64,000 bases of DNA from an uncultured Rhizobiaceae group bacterium (lineage in GTDB: Bacteria; Pseudomonadota; Alphaproteobacteria; Rhizobiales; Rhizobiaceae), in contig CALLUS010000013.1 of the NCBI GenBank assembly GCA_938010435.1, forward strand, positions 1 through 64,000, in the 5' to 3' direction. Both the position numbers and the translations under genes were made by a program. This document shows positions 1 to 8,993 of the stretch, piece by piece. The notes under the pieces are model-generated. The model was not told the DNA's origin. It worked only from the letters and a program-made list of their open reading frames with translations, and made no database searches. Position 1 is the stretch's first letter. Each line of letters opens with the position of its first letter.

Positions 1-1
1 C

Positions 2-94
2 GCGTTGATAGACAGTTATTTGCCGACAGGGACGGAACGCGCTGTCGAATTGCGGTTTTCGGGCGACGATTACGCACCTGCGATAGTCGCCTAG
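2..94 (+). CDS. C-terminal end of an unidentified protein (partial)
   Basis: An open frame enters from the left edge and ends at TAG (92-94), giving about 30 residues. It closes with a short stretch of alternating charged and hydrophobic residues (VELRFSGDDYAPAIVA). The tail is loosely like the C-terminal barrel of GcvT/aminomethyltransferase-type proteins, but this is too little to identify a family. It is read in the same direction as rpoH, about 190 bases upstream. Confidence 0.4.
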   Translation, partial: ALIDSYLPTGTERAVELRFSGDDYAPAIVA

Positions 95-149
95 CGTTTG
101 AAAATTTAATAAATTCTGTTGAATAAATTCAAGAATTTCCACTTTTGAG

Positions 150-175
150 GGAACCAAATTAATGTTTCCTTCGTT
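150..175 (+). promoter_or_regulatory. EcfG-type (general stress sigma) promoter upstream of rpoH
   Basis: GGAAC at 150-154 is followed, after 17 bases, by CGTT at 172-175. This is the known GGAAC-N16/17-CGTT consensus of the alphaproteobacterial general stress sigma factor EcfG/RpoE2. The -10 element lies about 110 bases before the rpoH start codon, leaving a long leader. EcfG control of an rpoH paralogue is established in Sinorhizobium (rpoH2). Its use here is inferred from the motif alone. Confidence 0.7.
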
Positions 176-286
176 AGTCAGATAGAAAATTGAACTAATC
201 AGTCTTGAAATGCACGTATGGCGCAACCATATCGATGTTAATGCCGTAAACATATGCGGCAACAAGACACTATGGGAGGGACAAAT

Positions 287-1195
287 ATGAGTTCTTACGC
301 AAATCTTCCGGCGCCGTCACCCGAACAGGGTTTGAACCGGTATATGCAGGAAATCCGCAAGTTCCCGATGTTGGAACCGCAGGAAGAGTATATGCTTGGC
401 AAACGCTATGCTGAACATGATGACACCCAAGCCGCACACAAGCTTGTCACCAGCCATCTACGCTTGGTTGCTAAGATCGCGATGGGTTACCGCGGCTATG
501 GCTTGCCAATCGGTGAAGTTATTTCAGAAGGCAATGTGGGCTTGATGCAGGCGGTCAAAAAGTTTGACCCTGAAAAAGGCTTCCGGTTGGCAACTTACGC
601 CATGTGGTGGATCAAAGCCTCTATCCAAGAATATGTATTACGCTCTTGGAGCCTCGTAAAAATGGGCACAACCGCAAACCAAAAACGCTTGTTTTTCAAC
701 CTACGCAAACTCAAAGGCAAAATGAAAGCCCTTGAAGATGGCGAGTTGAAAGCTGATCACGTAGAAAAAATCGCTTCAACGCTTGGTGTAAGCGAGGAAG
801 AGGTTCGCTCTATGAACCAACGCTTATCTGGCGATGCATCCTTGAACGCACCAATTCGTGCAGCAGAGGGTGAATCTGGCCAGTGGCAAGATTGGTTGGT
901 GGACGAAAGCGAAACCCAAGAAGAGACTTTGGCTAAACAAGACGAGTTAGAAGTTCGTCGTGAAATGCTGCAAGACTCCATGGAAGTGCTCAATGAGCGC
1001 GAACAGCGCATTTTCACCGCGCGCCGTTTGTCTGAAAACCCACTGACTTTGGAACAATTATCCGGTGAGTTTGACATCAGCCGTGAGCGCGTTCGCCAGA
1101 TCGAAGTGCGGGCATTTGAAAAAGTGCAGAAAGCGATGGTCAATGCCGCAAAGGAATTGGCCAAACCGGTTCCACAACTTGAAACTGCGCACTAA
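287..1195 (+). CDS. rpoH: RNA polymerase heat-shock sigma factor RpoH (sigma-32)
   Basis: 302-residue group 3 sigma-70 factor that directs RNA polymerase to heat-shock and stress promoters. Visible are region 2 (GNVGLMQAVKKFDPEKGFRL, then the YAMWWIKASIQEYV helix), the RpoH box QKRLFFNLRK that distinguishes sigma-32 from other sigmas, and region 4.2 with a helix-turn-helix (ISRERVRQIEVRAF). The ATG at 287 is chosen because GGGAGGG lies at 274-280. An in-frame upstream ATG at 254 lacks such a site. It follows an EcfG-type promoter and is closed by a strong hairpin terminator. Whether it is RpoH1- or RpoH2-like cannot be settled by eye, though the EcfG promoter favours RpoH2. Confidence 0.95.
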   Translation: MSSYANLPAPSPEQGLNRYMQEIRKFPMLEPQEEYMLGKRYAEHDDTQAAHKLVTSHLRLVAKIAMGYRGYGLPIGEVISEGNVGLMQAVKKFDPEKGFRLATYAMWWIKASIQEYVLRSWSLVKMGTTANQKRLFFNLRKLKGKMKALEDGELKADHVEKIASTLGVSEEEVRSMNQRLSGDASLNAPIRAAEGESGQWQDWLVDESETQEETLAKQDELEVRREMLQDSMEVLNEREQRIFTARRLSENPLTLEQLSGEFDISRERVRQIEVRAFEKVQKAMVNAAKELAKPVPQLETAH

Positions 1196-1212
1196 ACTTT
1201 TGCGACAATCTA

Positions 1213-1246
1213 AAGGCCCGCAATTCCTCCCTGCGGGCCTTTTTTG
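1213..1246 (+). terminator. Rho-independent terminator of rpoH
   Basis: AAGGCCCGC (1213-1221) pairs with GCGGGCCTT (1233-1241) around a loop of 11 bases and is followed by a T run. It starts 18 bases after the rpoH stop and separates rpoH from the convergent transporter operon. Confidence 0.9.
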
Positions 1247-1290
1247 TTTGTATGTAAGATAGTTTAGATAAGCAGCCGCCTTAAATACCT

Positions 1291-2235
1291 CTACTTCAAT
1301 TCAACCGCATAGGTGTTTAACGGCGGGATCTCTTTGATGAGACTTGAGTCCTTCATGAACTTGGCAAATCGCTCGTAACGGGCAGTATCGAGGGCTGCAG
1401 GACGTTTGGCAAAACGCGGAAGCGTATCGACCCAAGCACGGCGATTTAATTCATTGTCGAGATCAGGATAGGCTTTGAGGAATTGTTTCAATGCTTCATC
1501 AGAATGGTTGGTGAGGTAAAGCGTCGCTTTCTCAACGGCATCCATGAATGGACGGAACCGCTTGTCATTCACACGGTCATTCTTCGCGATGAAGATGAGT
1601 TCATCATAAACTGGAACACCATTTTCTTCGGGGTAGAAAGCAATGCCAGGGCGTTTTTCGATGTCCAATTGGTTCAATTCAAAGTTACGGAATGCACCAA
1701 TAACCGCATCAACTGAACCTGTGATCAGTGATGGGGACAATGCGAAATTGATGTTAATGAGCTCGACGTCTTGCAGTGTCAGGCCTTCTTGTTTCAGCAT
1801 GGCCGACAGCAACGCATCCTCAAAGCCGCCAACAGAGAACCCGACTTTCTTACCTTTCAAATCCGCAATGGATTTTATCGGCCCATCCTTCAAAGCAACC
1901 AAAGCATTCAGAGGTGTTTCAGCAATCGTACCGATGCGTGTCAAAGGCAGACCTTCGCTCACCTGAACATGAAGCTGAGGTTGATAAGAGATCGCTATAT
2001 CGCCTTGCCCTGCCGCGATCAAACGCGGTGGCGCACTCGGATCGCTTGGAGCAATGAGTTCAACTTCAAGACCGGCATCTTTGAAGTACCCCTGCGTTTG
2101 CGCAATCACCAATGGCGCGTGATCGGGATTTACAAACCAATCAAGATACACCGTCAATTTTTCCGCCGATTGGGCGGGAATAGTGTTCAATGCAACAATT
2201 AATATAGCTGCAAATATTTTCGTCATGAAAGACAT
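1291..2235 (-). CDS. ABC transporter substrate-binding protein, thiamine-pyrimidine (HMP precursor) type, ThiY-like
   Basis: 314-residue periplasmic binding protein of the NMT1/THI5-like family. A signal peptide (about residues 1-24, ending in an AQSA-E junction) precedes the mature start. The family motif LTVYLDWFVNPDHAP and the region FSVGGFEDALL are typical of binding proteins for thiamine pyrimidine precursors such as formylaminopyrimidine. The ATG at 2235 is preferred because AGGAGA precedes it by a few bases; a longer reading from 2280 would run back into the permease gene. It lies 14 bases downstream of the permease and is the last gene of an operon headed by a TPP riboswitch, which supports the substrate class. 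No ATPase gene follows: rpoH converges from the other side. Confidence 0.85.
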   Translation of the reverse strand: MSFMTKIFAAILIVALNTIPAQSAEKLTVYLDWFVNPDHAPLVIAQTQGYFKDAGLEVELIAPSDPSAPPRLIAAGQGDIAISYQPQLHVQVSEGLPLTRIGTIAETPLNALVALKDGPIKSIADLKGKKVGFSVGGFEDALLSAMLKQEGLTLQDVELININFALSPSLITGSVDAVIGAFRNFELNQLDIEKRPGIAFYPEENGVPVYDELIFIAKNDRVNDKRFRPFMDAVEKATLYLTNHSDEALKQFLKAYPDLDNELNRRAWVDTLPRFAKRPAALDTARYERFAKFMKDSSLIKEIPPLNTYAVELK

Positions 2236-2249
2236 TATCGTCTCCTGTT

Positions 2250-3038
2250 TTAAAGTGAAATTTGTGTGCGCGGCGCCCAATGCACCAATCGGTCCAACGC
2301 AAAATCAACGAGACTTCGCAGAACCAAAACCATAATCACTAAGAGGAAAAGTCCCGCGAACACGGTGTCCGTTTGCATACGGGCATTCGCCTGATTGATG
2401 ACATATCCAAGACCTCCAGACGCCCCTACCCATTCCCCCACAATGGCTCCAATCGGTGCAACTGTGGCTGCCACACGCAACCCTGAGGCCAGCGATGGCA
2501 TAGCAGCAGGCAGTCTAAAATGGATGAGTGTTTGCCAAGGTGAAGCACAATAGAGACGGGCAAGATCAACAAGATTCCCATCGGCACGTTGCAACCCGTC
2601 ATTCAATGCAGATGCCACGGGAAAATAGATGATCAATGTCGCCATAGCGATTTTTGACCCAAGCCCAAGTCCAAACCACAACACCAACAAGGGGGCAATT
2701 GCAAAAACAGGCAGCGCTTGGCTGGCAACCATAACTGGCATGATGTGTTGACGGGCAAACTGGAATGAATTGACGAGTAAAGCCGTCACCACACCCAAAG
2801 CGGTGCCGAGGACAAGGCCGAGAATAATTTCCACTAGCGTAATGCCGGAATGAAAAAACAAGCTGTTCCATTTCTCAAACAGTGTTTGAAAAACAGCAAC
2901 AGGGCCAGGCAGAATGAAGGGAGCAGGTTTAAACAGCGCGACCAACAACGCCCAGATACTCAACAAAACCAATACAGTCAGAGTTTTTCTAAGAAAACTT
3001 GAAAGGAAAAACTCAAGTCTGTTTTGGTTCGACGACAT
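2250..3038 (-). CDS. ABC transporter permease, thiamine-precursor type, ThiX-like
   Basis: 262-residue inner-membrane permease of the binding-protein-dependent (BPD_transp_1) family with about six membrane segments. It carries an EAA-type loop (residues ARLYCASPWQTLIHFRLPAA) that would contact an ATPase. It is the first coding gene after the TPP riboswitch and is followed by the ThiY-like binding protein. The start may be ATG at 3038 or an in-frame TTG at 3050; neither has a strong Shine-Dalgarno. The expected ThiZ ATPase is not in this operon, so an ATPase must be supplied from elsewhere or the transporter is incomplete. Confidence 0.85.
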   Translation of the reverse strand: MSSNQNRLEFFLSSFLRKTLTVLVLLSIWALLVALFKPAPFILPGPVAVFQTLFEKWNSLFFHSGITLVEIILGLVLGTALGVVTALLVNSFQFARQHIMPVMVASQALPVFAIAPLLVLWFGLGLGSKIAMATLIIYFPVASALNDGLQRADGNLVDLARLYCASPWQTLIHFRLPAAMPSLASGLRVAATVAPIGAIVGEWVGASGGLGYVINQANARMQTDTVFAGLFLLVIMVLVLRSLVDFALDRLVHWAPRTQISL

Positions 3039-3120
3039 CAAACAACCCAATTATTTCGGGCCTGAACCATAAGTCTGCGAATGGAGCGTGCGTCTAACCC
3101 GAATATTTTCAGGTCTTCTT

Positions 3121-3218
3121 CCCGTCCCTTCGCCGGCATGACCCGGATCAGGTTCCCGATCGAAAAACGATCAAGGGTCCGGCAAAACCATCTCAGCCGC
3201 TCACGCGACACCCCTTGG
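3121..3218 (-). ncRNA. TPP riboswitch (THI element)
   Basis: On the minus strand the conserved THI-box blocks appear in order: GGGGTGTC, GGCTGAGAT, ACCCTTGA, GAACCTGATCCGGGTCATGC, then CCGGCGAAGGGA. These are the known thiamine pyrophosphate-binding core. The aptamer sits about 80 bases before the permease start. It would shut the downstream transporter genes off when TPP is abundant. The expression platform is not obvious; TTCGGG in the leader can pair with CCCGAA just before the start, which might hide the translation start. Confidence 0.95.
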
Positions 3219-3266
3219 AACAGATTGTTTGTGACTCAGTAACAGCAAAAGCGCAAGTGGCGTTGC

Positions 3267-4973
3267 TTAAGAAGCGTCGAGCTTATCCCAAGCATCGAAA
3301 ACTTCTTTGAATACCTTCTCACCAGGCACACCTTTTTCGATGGTCATCAAAGCGCGGCGGCCTGTGCGGTATTGCATAGGAATATCGATCCAGTCACGTT
3401 CGCGCAAAAGCGAGGTGTTTTTCTTTTTCGCATCATCAAGATTGTTCAGAGCGATGAGGAAAATACCGTCGGCGATGCGTGCCGGAACACCCACAAGAGC
3501 TTCCCCTTGGCCCTGTTCGTTTTCCTTTAACACATAGCGGTTGATGTTTTCGATCGTTCCGCCTGAAAAATCGTCTGGAACTGCAAAAATCAATTCGATC
3601 AAGTGGCTGGCAGGAAGGGCTTGGTCACTGTTGCGTTTAATTGTCATAATCAAAACAGCGCTTCGATCAGGAATTTCAACCCGTCCTCGAATAGCAGGAA
3701 TGGTTTCTTCGCCATTGCCAGTGCTTTCTTGAACAACACTCCACACCACACGACCAGAATCTATGGAATTTTTGTCAGGTGAAGAGCCCTCTTCGTAAAG
3801 AATAGCGCTCTGAGCAACCACAGGAGAAGAGCCCGCAACAGCTGGTGCAATCGTTTCAGCCGGTTCAGCTGTTTCGCCAACGCTTGGAGGCAACGTCACC
3901 TCCGGCGTTGTCGTTGTTGGATCAGGTGTTACCTCTTCGCCCGATTCCGTCAGCCTCGTTTCAGACTTGGGCGCATCTTGAGTTTCAGACTGCGGTTCGG
4001 ATTCCGGCTGCTCAGGTTCAGGTGTGATGGTAATAGTTTTAACTGGTTTGGGACGTGTCGGATCATCAAAATAAGCACTTAACCCGAACCGGTCGATCAA
4101 ACCATCCTTGTACATCCAACCGTAAGAACCAGCTGCCCCAAGCAGCAAAAGTATCAGCAGCAGCAAAAGCCACTTGCCAAACTTCCGCTTTGGTTTTGCA
4201 GATGCCATGTGGGCTGTGGCTGGCGGAATCACCAATTCTTCAGTCGCGTAATCATCAAAGTTCGGAATTTCATGAGCTGGCGCAGCAGGCGGCACATGTT
4301 GCTCTTCAACAGCATTAGGCTGCTGCTCTACCGCAGTGGCAGACGGGTCGTTCGACAAGAACTCATCAGCCCAAGCATCAAGCGGGTCCGGTTCAGCAGT
4401 AGCAGCAGCGGCCACCGGCTCCACAGCAGGATCAATAACCGGCTCTAGACCAGACGTAGTCTCTTCAGACAATCGAGGGTCAACAGGTTCCTGATACGTC
4501 GGAACAGGTTCTGATACCGGTGGAAGCGGTTCGGGAATCAGTTCCGATTCTGGCAAGGTTTCCGGAGCCATCTCTTGCGTCATGGGCTGTTCAACGGGAG
4601 TCTCTATTTCAGATTCCACAAATGCAGGTTCTTCAACCGGAACAGGTTCTGGTGCCGGTTGAACTTCAGCCAAAACTTCCGGCTCAGGTTCAGGGATGGG
4701 CGTTAGTGGCGACACATCAGCAACAGGTTCTGCAGCAGCTCCAACCTCCGCGTCGACATAATCAGGATTATAGCCCCGCTCGATATTGCCAATAGCTTCT
4801 TCGAGTTTCTGCATTTCCGATTGCATGGTCGCAGCATCAGGCGCCGGTGACTTCATTTGAAGTTGGCGCTCAATGGTCGCTCGGGCGCGTTCGTAAAGCT
4901 TCTCTCGAAGTTGAGGTTTGGGGTCGGTGAAACCGGAAAGTGTTCGGTTTAGTACCGCAAAATAATCAGCCAT
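3267..4973 (-). CDS. Conserved membrane protein with long acidic proline-rich region
   Basis: 568 residues. A short helical N-terminal region (1-70, YERARATIERQLQ) is followed by about 180 residues very rich in Pro, Glu, Val and Ala. A basic patch (AKPKRK) and a single membrane segment of mostly leucine (about 267-287) come next, then a second disordered stretch. The C-terminal domain of about 180 residues has beta-strand patterns (RVVWSVVQ, AVLIMTIKRN, GIFLIALNNL) and probably lies in the periplasm. I do not recognise a named family; similar proteins are, to my knowledge, found beside purA in rhizobia. It follows purA by 63 bases on the same strand and may be co-transcribed. Function unknown. 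Confidence 0.7.
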   Translation of the reverse strand: MADYFAVLNRTLSGFTDPKPQLREKLYERARATIERQLQMKSPAPDAATMQSEMQKLEEAIGNIERGYNPDYVDAEVGAAAEPVADVSPLTPIPEPEPEVLAEVQPAPEPVPVEEPAFVESEIETPVEQPMTQEMAPETLPESELIPEPLPPVSEPVPTYQEPVDPRLSEETTSGLEPVIDPAVEPVAAAATAEPDPLDAWADEFLSNDPSATAVEQQPNAVEEQHVPPAAPAHEIPNFDDYATEELVIPPATAHMASAKPKRKFGKWLLLLLILLLLGAAGSYGWMYKDGLIDRFGLSAYFDDPTRPKPVKTITITPEPEQPESEPQSETQDAPKSETRLTESGEEVTPDPTTTTPEVTLPPSVGETAEPAETIAPAVAGSSPVVAQSAILYEEGSSPDKNSIDSGRVVWSVVQESTGNGEETIPAIRGRVEIPDRSAVLIMTIKRNSDQALPASHLIELIFAVPDDFSGGTIENINRYVLKENEQGQGEALVGVPARIADGIFLIALNNLDDAKKKNTSLLRERDWIDIPMQYRTGRRALMTIEKGVPGEKVFKEVFDAWDKLDAS

Positions 4974-5036
4974 AAATTTGCCAGTCTTCCTGCCTCATCA
5001 AACTCCCCCGCCTTAGCGAAGCACTTAAACTATAAA

Positions 5037-6332
5037 TTAGTCATGAAATGGGTCTGCAACAAGTATTGTGTCATCTCGCTCGGGGCTAGTGGATAACATT
5101 GCCACTGGAGCACCTATAAGTTCTTCGATATGACGCACGTATTTTATAGCCTGAGCAGGCAAATCATTCCATGTTCGAGCGCCAACAGTCGGTTCGTTCC
5201 AACCTGGCAGAGTTTCATAAATTGGTTCTACCCGCGCTTGTTGTCCTTGGCTTGCAGGTAAATGATCGATCACTTCCCCATCAATTTTATAACCTGTACA
5301 AATCTTGATTTCTTCAAGGCCGTCGAGCACATCAAGCTTGGTCAAGGCAATGCCCGTGATGCCGTTTGTGCTGACGGCCTGACGTACCAAAGCCGCATCA
5401 AACCAACCACAACGGCGTTTGCGACCGGTAACTGTACCGAACTCATGGCCTTTTTCGCCGAGGAACTGACCAATTTCGTTTTCTTGTTCAGTCGGGAAAG
5501 GTCCTTCACCCACACGTGTCGTATAAGCTTTGGTAATACCCAAAACAAAGTTCAATGAATTAGGACCAAGTCCTGATCCTGCCGCAGCTTGTCCGGCGAC
5601 CGTATTTGAAGATGTCACGAATGGGTATGTACCATGATCAATATCGAGAAGCGTACCTTGTGCACCTTCAAAAAGAATGCGCTTTCCAGCACGGCGTTTA
5701 TCGTCGAGCAGTTTCCAGACCGTTTCGCGGAACGGCAAAATTTTGTCTGCCACTTCCATTAGTTCGTCATAAATGGCGACGCCGGAAATTTCAGTTTCCC
5801 CAAGCCCACGGCGCAAAGCGTTGTGGTGAGTCAAAATACGATCAATTTTTCCTTTAAGAGTTTCTGGGTTTGCCAGGTCCATCACACGGATCGCACGGCG
5901 ACCAACTTTGTCTTCGTATGCAGGGCCAATACCACGGCGAGTGGTGCCAATTTTGGTGCCGGATGCAGCAGCATCTTCACGCAAACCGTCCAATTCGCGG
6001 TGCAAAGACAAAATCAATGTTGCATTGTCAGCAATGCGCAAATTGTCAGGAGAGATATCAACACCCTGTTCTGCAAGGCGGCCAATTTCAGCAACCAACG
6101 CATGCGGGTCGATAACAACACCGTTGCCAATAACGCCCATCTTCCCCGGGCGAACAACACCGGAAGGAAGCAAGCTTAGTTTATAACTGGTTCCATCGAT
6201 AACGAGCGTATGCCCGGCATTGTGGCCACCTTGAAACCTGACAACCAGATCAGCCCTTTCAGAGAGCCAGTCCACAATCTTACCTTTGCCTTCATCGCCC
6301 CATTGGGACCCGACAACAACAACATTAGCCAT
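5037..6332 (-). CDS. purA: Adenylosuccinate synthetase
   Basis: 431 residues, the usual length. It makes adenylosuccinate from IMP, aspartate and GTP, the first committed step to AMP. Motifs seen are the P-loop region [11 protein letters not shown] with catalytic Asp, GHNAGHT with catalytic His, [14 protein letters not shown] (IMP contacts), [32 protein letters not shown] and the guanine-recognition motif LTKLDVLDG. The ATG at 6332 opens the canonical [15 protein letters not shown] start and is preceded by GGAAAAGGG. A longer in-frame reading from 6389 adds residues absent from the family. Confidence 0.97.
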   Translation of the reverse strand: MANVVVVGSQWGDEGKGKIVDWLSERADLVVRFQGGHNAGHTLVIDGTSYKLSLLPSGVVRPGKMGVIGNGVVIDPHALVAEIGRLAEQGVDISPDNLRIADNATLILSLHRELDGLREDAAASGTKIGTTRRGIGPAYEDKVGRRAIRVMDLANPETLKGKIDRILTHHNALRRGLGETEISGVAIYDELMEVADKILPFRETVWKLLDDKRRAGKRILFEGAQGTLLDIDHGTYPFVTSSNTVAGQAAAGSGLGPNSLNFVLGITKAYTTRVGEGPFPTEQENEIGQFLGEKGHEFGTVTGRKRRCGWFDAALVRQAVSTNGITGIALTKLDVLDGLEEIKICTGYKIDGEVIDHLPASQGQQARVEPIYETLPGWNEPTVGARTWNDLPAQAIKYVRHIEELIGAPVAMLSTSPERDDTILVADPFHD

Positions 6333-6482
6333 GCCGCAAAACCCTTTTCCTTGCAGCCAAAATTGACTTGCTTCCCTTCCGCCACACAAGCGCTCAGGTC
6401 AAGTCCTGTGCCGAGTTAACCCCACTTGTGGCAGGTCTTTCCTGTGCTATTGATCTGTTTCTGATATATTTGAGCATTTCCA

Positions 6483-7388
6483 GTGACCATTTTCAAAAAT
6501 CCGCATCTGCTGCTGGCCGTCACCACATTCATTTGGGCTGGAAATGCAATCGCAGGTAAATATGCTGTCGGGCACGTCTCTCCTATGATGCTGACCTTTT
6601 TCCGTTGGGCTATTGCTCTGGCTCTGATCAGTACATTCGCCCAACAACATCTGAAAACCGATTGGGCCGCAATAAAAAGCAATTGGATCTACCTTTTGCT
6701 AATGGGGGGCATTGGCTACACCGCATTCAACTTCTTTTTATATTCAGCCTTGCAACACACGTCCGCAATCAATGTGGCACTTGAACAATCCGCCATGCCG
6801 GTCGTCATATTTGTGCTGAACTATCTAATCTACAAAACCGGCGTCACTTGGCTTCAAATTGTTGGATATCTTCTCACATTAATCGGTGTGTTGGTAACAG
6901 TTAGCGCAGGAGACCCGATTGGTATGCTAACTTCGCAAACCACCGTTATCAATCGTGGGGACATACTCATGGCAGGTGCAGCATTGTGCTATGGCGGATA
7001 TTCTGTTGCTCTGCGTGCCAAGCCGAAAATGCATTGGATAAGCTTTCTCACCTGTTTGGTGGCTGGCGCGCTTTTGTTTTCAATTGCAGGCGTCGGCGTG
7101 GAATATGCGTCCGGGAACTCCCTTGTTCCGGTTACACTCCAAGGTATTCTGGTTTGCCTTTTCGCAGGTATTTTCCCGTCACTCGTCAGTCAGGGGTTTT
7201 TCATCGTGGGCGTTAGCGCCCTCGGGGCCAACAGGGCTGGATTGTATATCAACCTCGTTCCAGTGTTCGCCGCACTCTTGGCTATATCATTACTGGGCGA
7301 GGAACTACGCTTGTTCCACGCCCTCGCATTTTTCTTGGTTGTGGGCGGCATATTGCTCGCCCAACGTGCTCAGGCCGCTAAATCGTGA
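6483..7388 (+). CDS. EamA/DMT-superfamily membrane transporter
   Basis: 301 residues with ten hydrophobic segments arranged as two EamA repeats, the fold of drug/metabolite exporters. The first repeat begins with the family signature (FIWAGNAIAGKYAVG, then FFRWAIAL); the second starts near the ALCYGGYSVAL segment. GTG at 6483 is the only available start because an in-frame TGA lies four codons upstream. Substrate cannot be read from the sequence; members export amino acids or other metabolites. Its 3' end overlaps the convergent serA by 11 bases. Confidence 0.85.
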   Translation: MTIFKNPHLLLAVTTFIWAGNAIAGKYAVGHVSPMMLTFFRWAIALALISTFAQQHLKTDWAAIKSNWIYLLLMGGIGYTAFNFFLYSALQHTSAINVALEQSAMPVVIFVLNYLIYKTGVTWLQIVGYLLTLIGVLVTVSAGDPIGMLTSQTTVINRGDILMAGAALCYGGYSVALRAKPKMHWISFLTCLVAGALLFSIAGVGVEYASGNSLVPVTLQGILVCLFAGIFPSLVSQGFFIVGVSALGANRAGLYINLVPVFAALLAISLLGEELRLFHALAFFLVVGGILLAQRAQAAKS

Positions 7389-8979
7389 ACTCAAGTGCTT
7401 TGGCTGAATCGATCTCTGGAGCATCCAACAGACGTTGCAGAAATTCTTTGGGCACAGGATGATCCAGTTCAATCAAAGAAATAGCATCTCCACCTGATTT
7501 AGTTCTTCCAAGATAAAAATTAGCAATGTTGATTTCAGCTTCGCCAAACATGCTGCCAAGCTTACCGATAATACCTGGAAGATCGCGGTTTGTGGTGTAC
7601 AGCATGTGTTCACCCGCTTCGGCTTCCATATTAATGCCTTTAATCTGAATAAAACGTGGCTTTCCGTCTGAGAACACGGTGCCGGCAACAGATCGGCTGG
7701 TTTTGCCTGAAATGACATTCAGCTGAATGTACCCTTCAAAAACACCTGCTTTTTCCTGTGTCATTTCAATCACTTTGATACCACGTTCGCTGGCAATCAC
7801 TGGTGCTGACACCATGTTTATATCTGCCATTTGAGGTCGCATCAAACCTGCCAGCACAGCACTGGTCAACGCCTTGGTGTTCATTCCGGAAACATGTCCG
7901 TCATATAGAATTTCCACCTGCTGAACCGCCGATTCAGTCACTTGGCCTACAAAGCTACCGAGTGTTTCCGCAAGTTTCACAAATGGTGTTAGACGCGGCG
8001 CTTCTTCAGCCGAAATGGAAGGCATATTAAGTGCGTTAGTCACAGCACCGCGGGTCAGATATGCGGACATTTGTTCAGCAACTTGCAGCGCTACATTTTC
8101 TTGGGCTTCCGTCGTGGCCGCACCCAAATGCGGTGTGCACACAACGTTCGGCAGGCCAAAAACAGGGCTATCGGTTGCCGGTTCAACTTCGAATACATCG
8201 ATACCAGCTCCTGCAACTTTGCCTGATTTCAAGGCTTCGGCCAAATCGGTTTCGACAATCAAACCGCCACGCGCGCAATTCACAATACGCACCCCATCTT
8301 TCATCTTTGCCAAAGCCTTGGCATTAATAAGGTTGCGTGTGCTGTCAGTAAGTGGCGTGTGCAATGTAATGAAATCAGCACGTGGATACATTTCATCCAG
8401 TTCGACTTTTTCAACACCCAATTTTTCAGCACGCTCTTCTGTCAAAAACGGGTCATACGCGATTACACGCATTTTCATGCCGATCGCACGATCTGCGACG
8501 ATTGCACCAATATTACCACAACCAATTAAGCCCAGTGTTTTGCCTGTCAATTCAACACCCATAAAACGGGATTTTTCCCACTTGCCCGCTTGGGTTGATG
8601 CATCCGCAGCAGGGATTTGACGGGCCACAGCCATCATCATGGAAATTGCGTGCTCGGCTGTCGTGATTGAATTACCGAATGGCGTGTTCATCACGATAAT
8701 ACCGCGACGCGACGCCGCTTTCAGGTCAACATTGTCAACACCGATACCTGCACGGCCAATCACTTTCAGATTGGTCGCAGCTTCGATCAGCTTTTCCGTC
8801 GCTTTCGTAGCGGAGCGGATTGCAAGACCATCATAGTCACCAATCTTGGCCAACAATGCGTCTTTGTCTTTTCCCAAAGTAGGCTCGAAATCGACTTCAC
8901 ATCCATTGTCTTTGAAAATTTGTACAGCAGTCGGTGAAAGAGCGTCTGAAACCAGAACGCGAGGTTTTTTCTGTGTCAT
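7378..8979 (-). CDS. serA: D-3-phosphoglycerate dehydrogenase, long form with ACT domain
   Basis: 533 residues. It oxidises 3-phosphoglycerate to 3-phosphohydroxypyruvate with NAD, the entry to serine synthesis. The catalytic and Rossmann domains fill about residues 1-315 (GLIGCGNIGAIVADRA nucleotide loop; catalytic Arg in NCARGGLIVE, Glu in DVFEVEPA, His in TPHLGAATTEAQ). An allosteric substrate-binding domain follows, then a C-terminal ACT domain (TTNRDLPGIIGKLGSMFGEA) that in the family binds serine for feedback. ATG 8979 is preferred, with AGGA about ten bases upstream. It follows serC by 14 bases, forming the serC-serA operon under the serC leader RNA. Confidence 0.97.
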   Translation of the reverse strand: MTQKKPRVLVSDALSPTAVQIFKDNGCEVDFEPTLGKDKDALLAKIGDYDGLAIRSATKATEKLIEAATNLKVIGRAGIGVDNVDLKAASRRGIIVMNTPFGNSITTAEHAISMMMAVARQIPAADASTQAGKWEKSRFMGVELTGKTLGLIGCGNIGAIVADRAIGMKMRVIAYDPFLTEERAEKLGVEKVELDEMYPRADFITLHTPLTDSTRNLINAKALAKMKDGVRIVNCARGGLIVETDLAEALKSGKVAGAGIDVFEVEPATDSPVFGLPNVVCTPHLGAATTEAQENVALQVAEQMSAYLTRGAVTNALNMPSISAEEAPRLTPFVKLAETLGSFVGQVTESAVQQVEILYDGHVSGMNTKALTSAVLAGLMRPQMADINMVSAPVIASERGIKVIEMTQEKAGVFEGYIQLNVISGKTSRSVAGTVFSDGKPRFIQIKGINMEAEAGEHMLYTTNRDLPGIIGKLGSMFGEAEINIANFYLGRTKSGGDAISLIELDHPVPKEFLQRLLDAPEIDSAKALEFTI

Positions 8980-8993
8980 GATAATAGTCCTGT

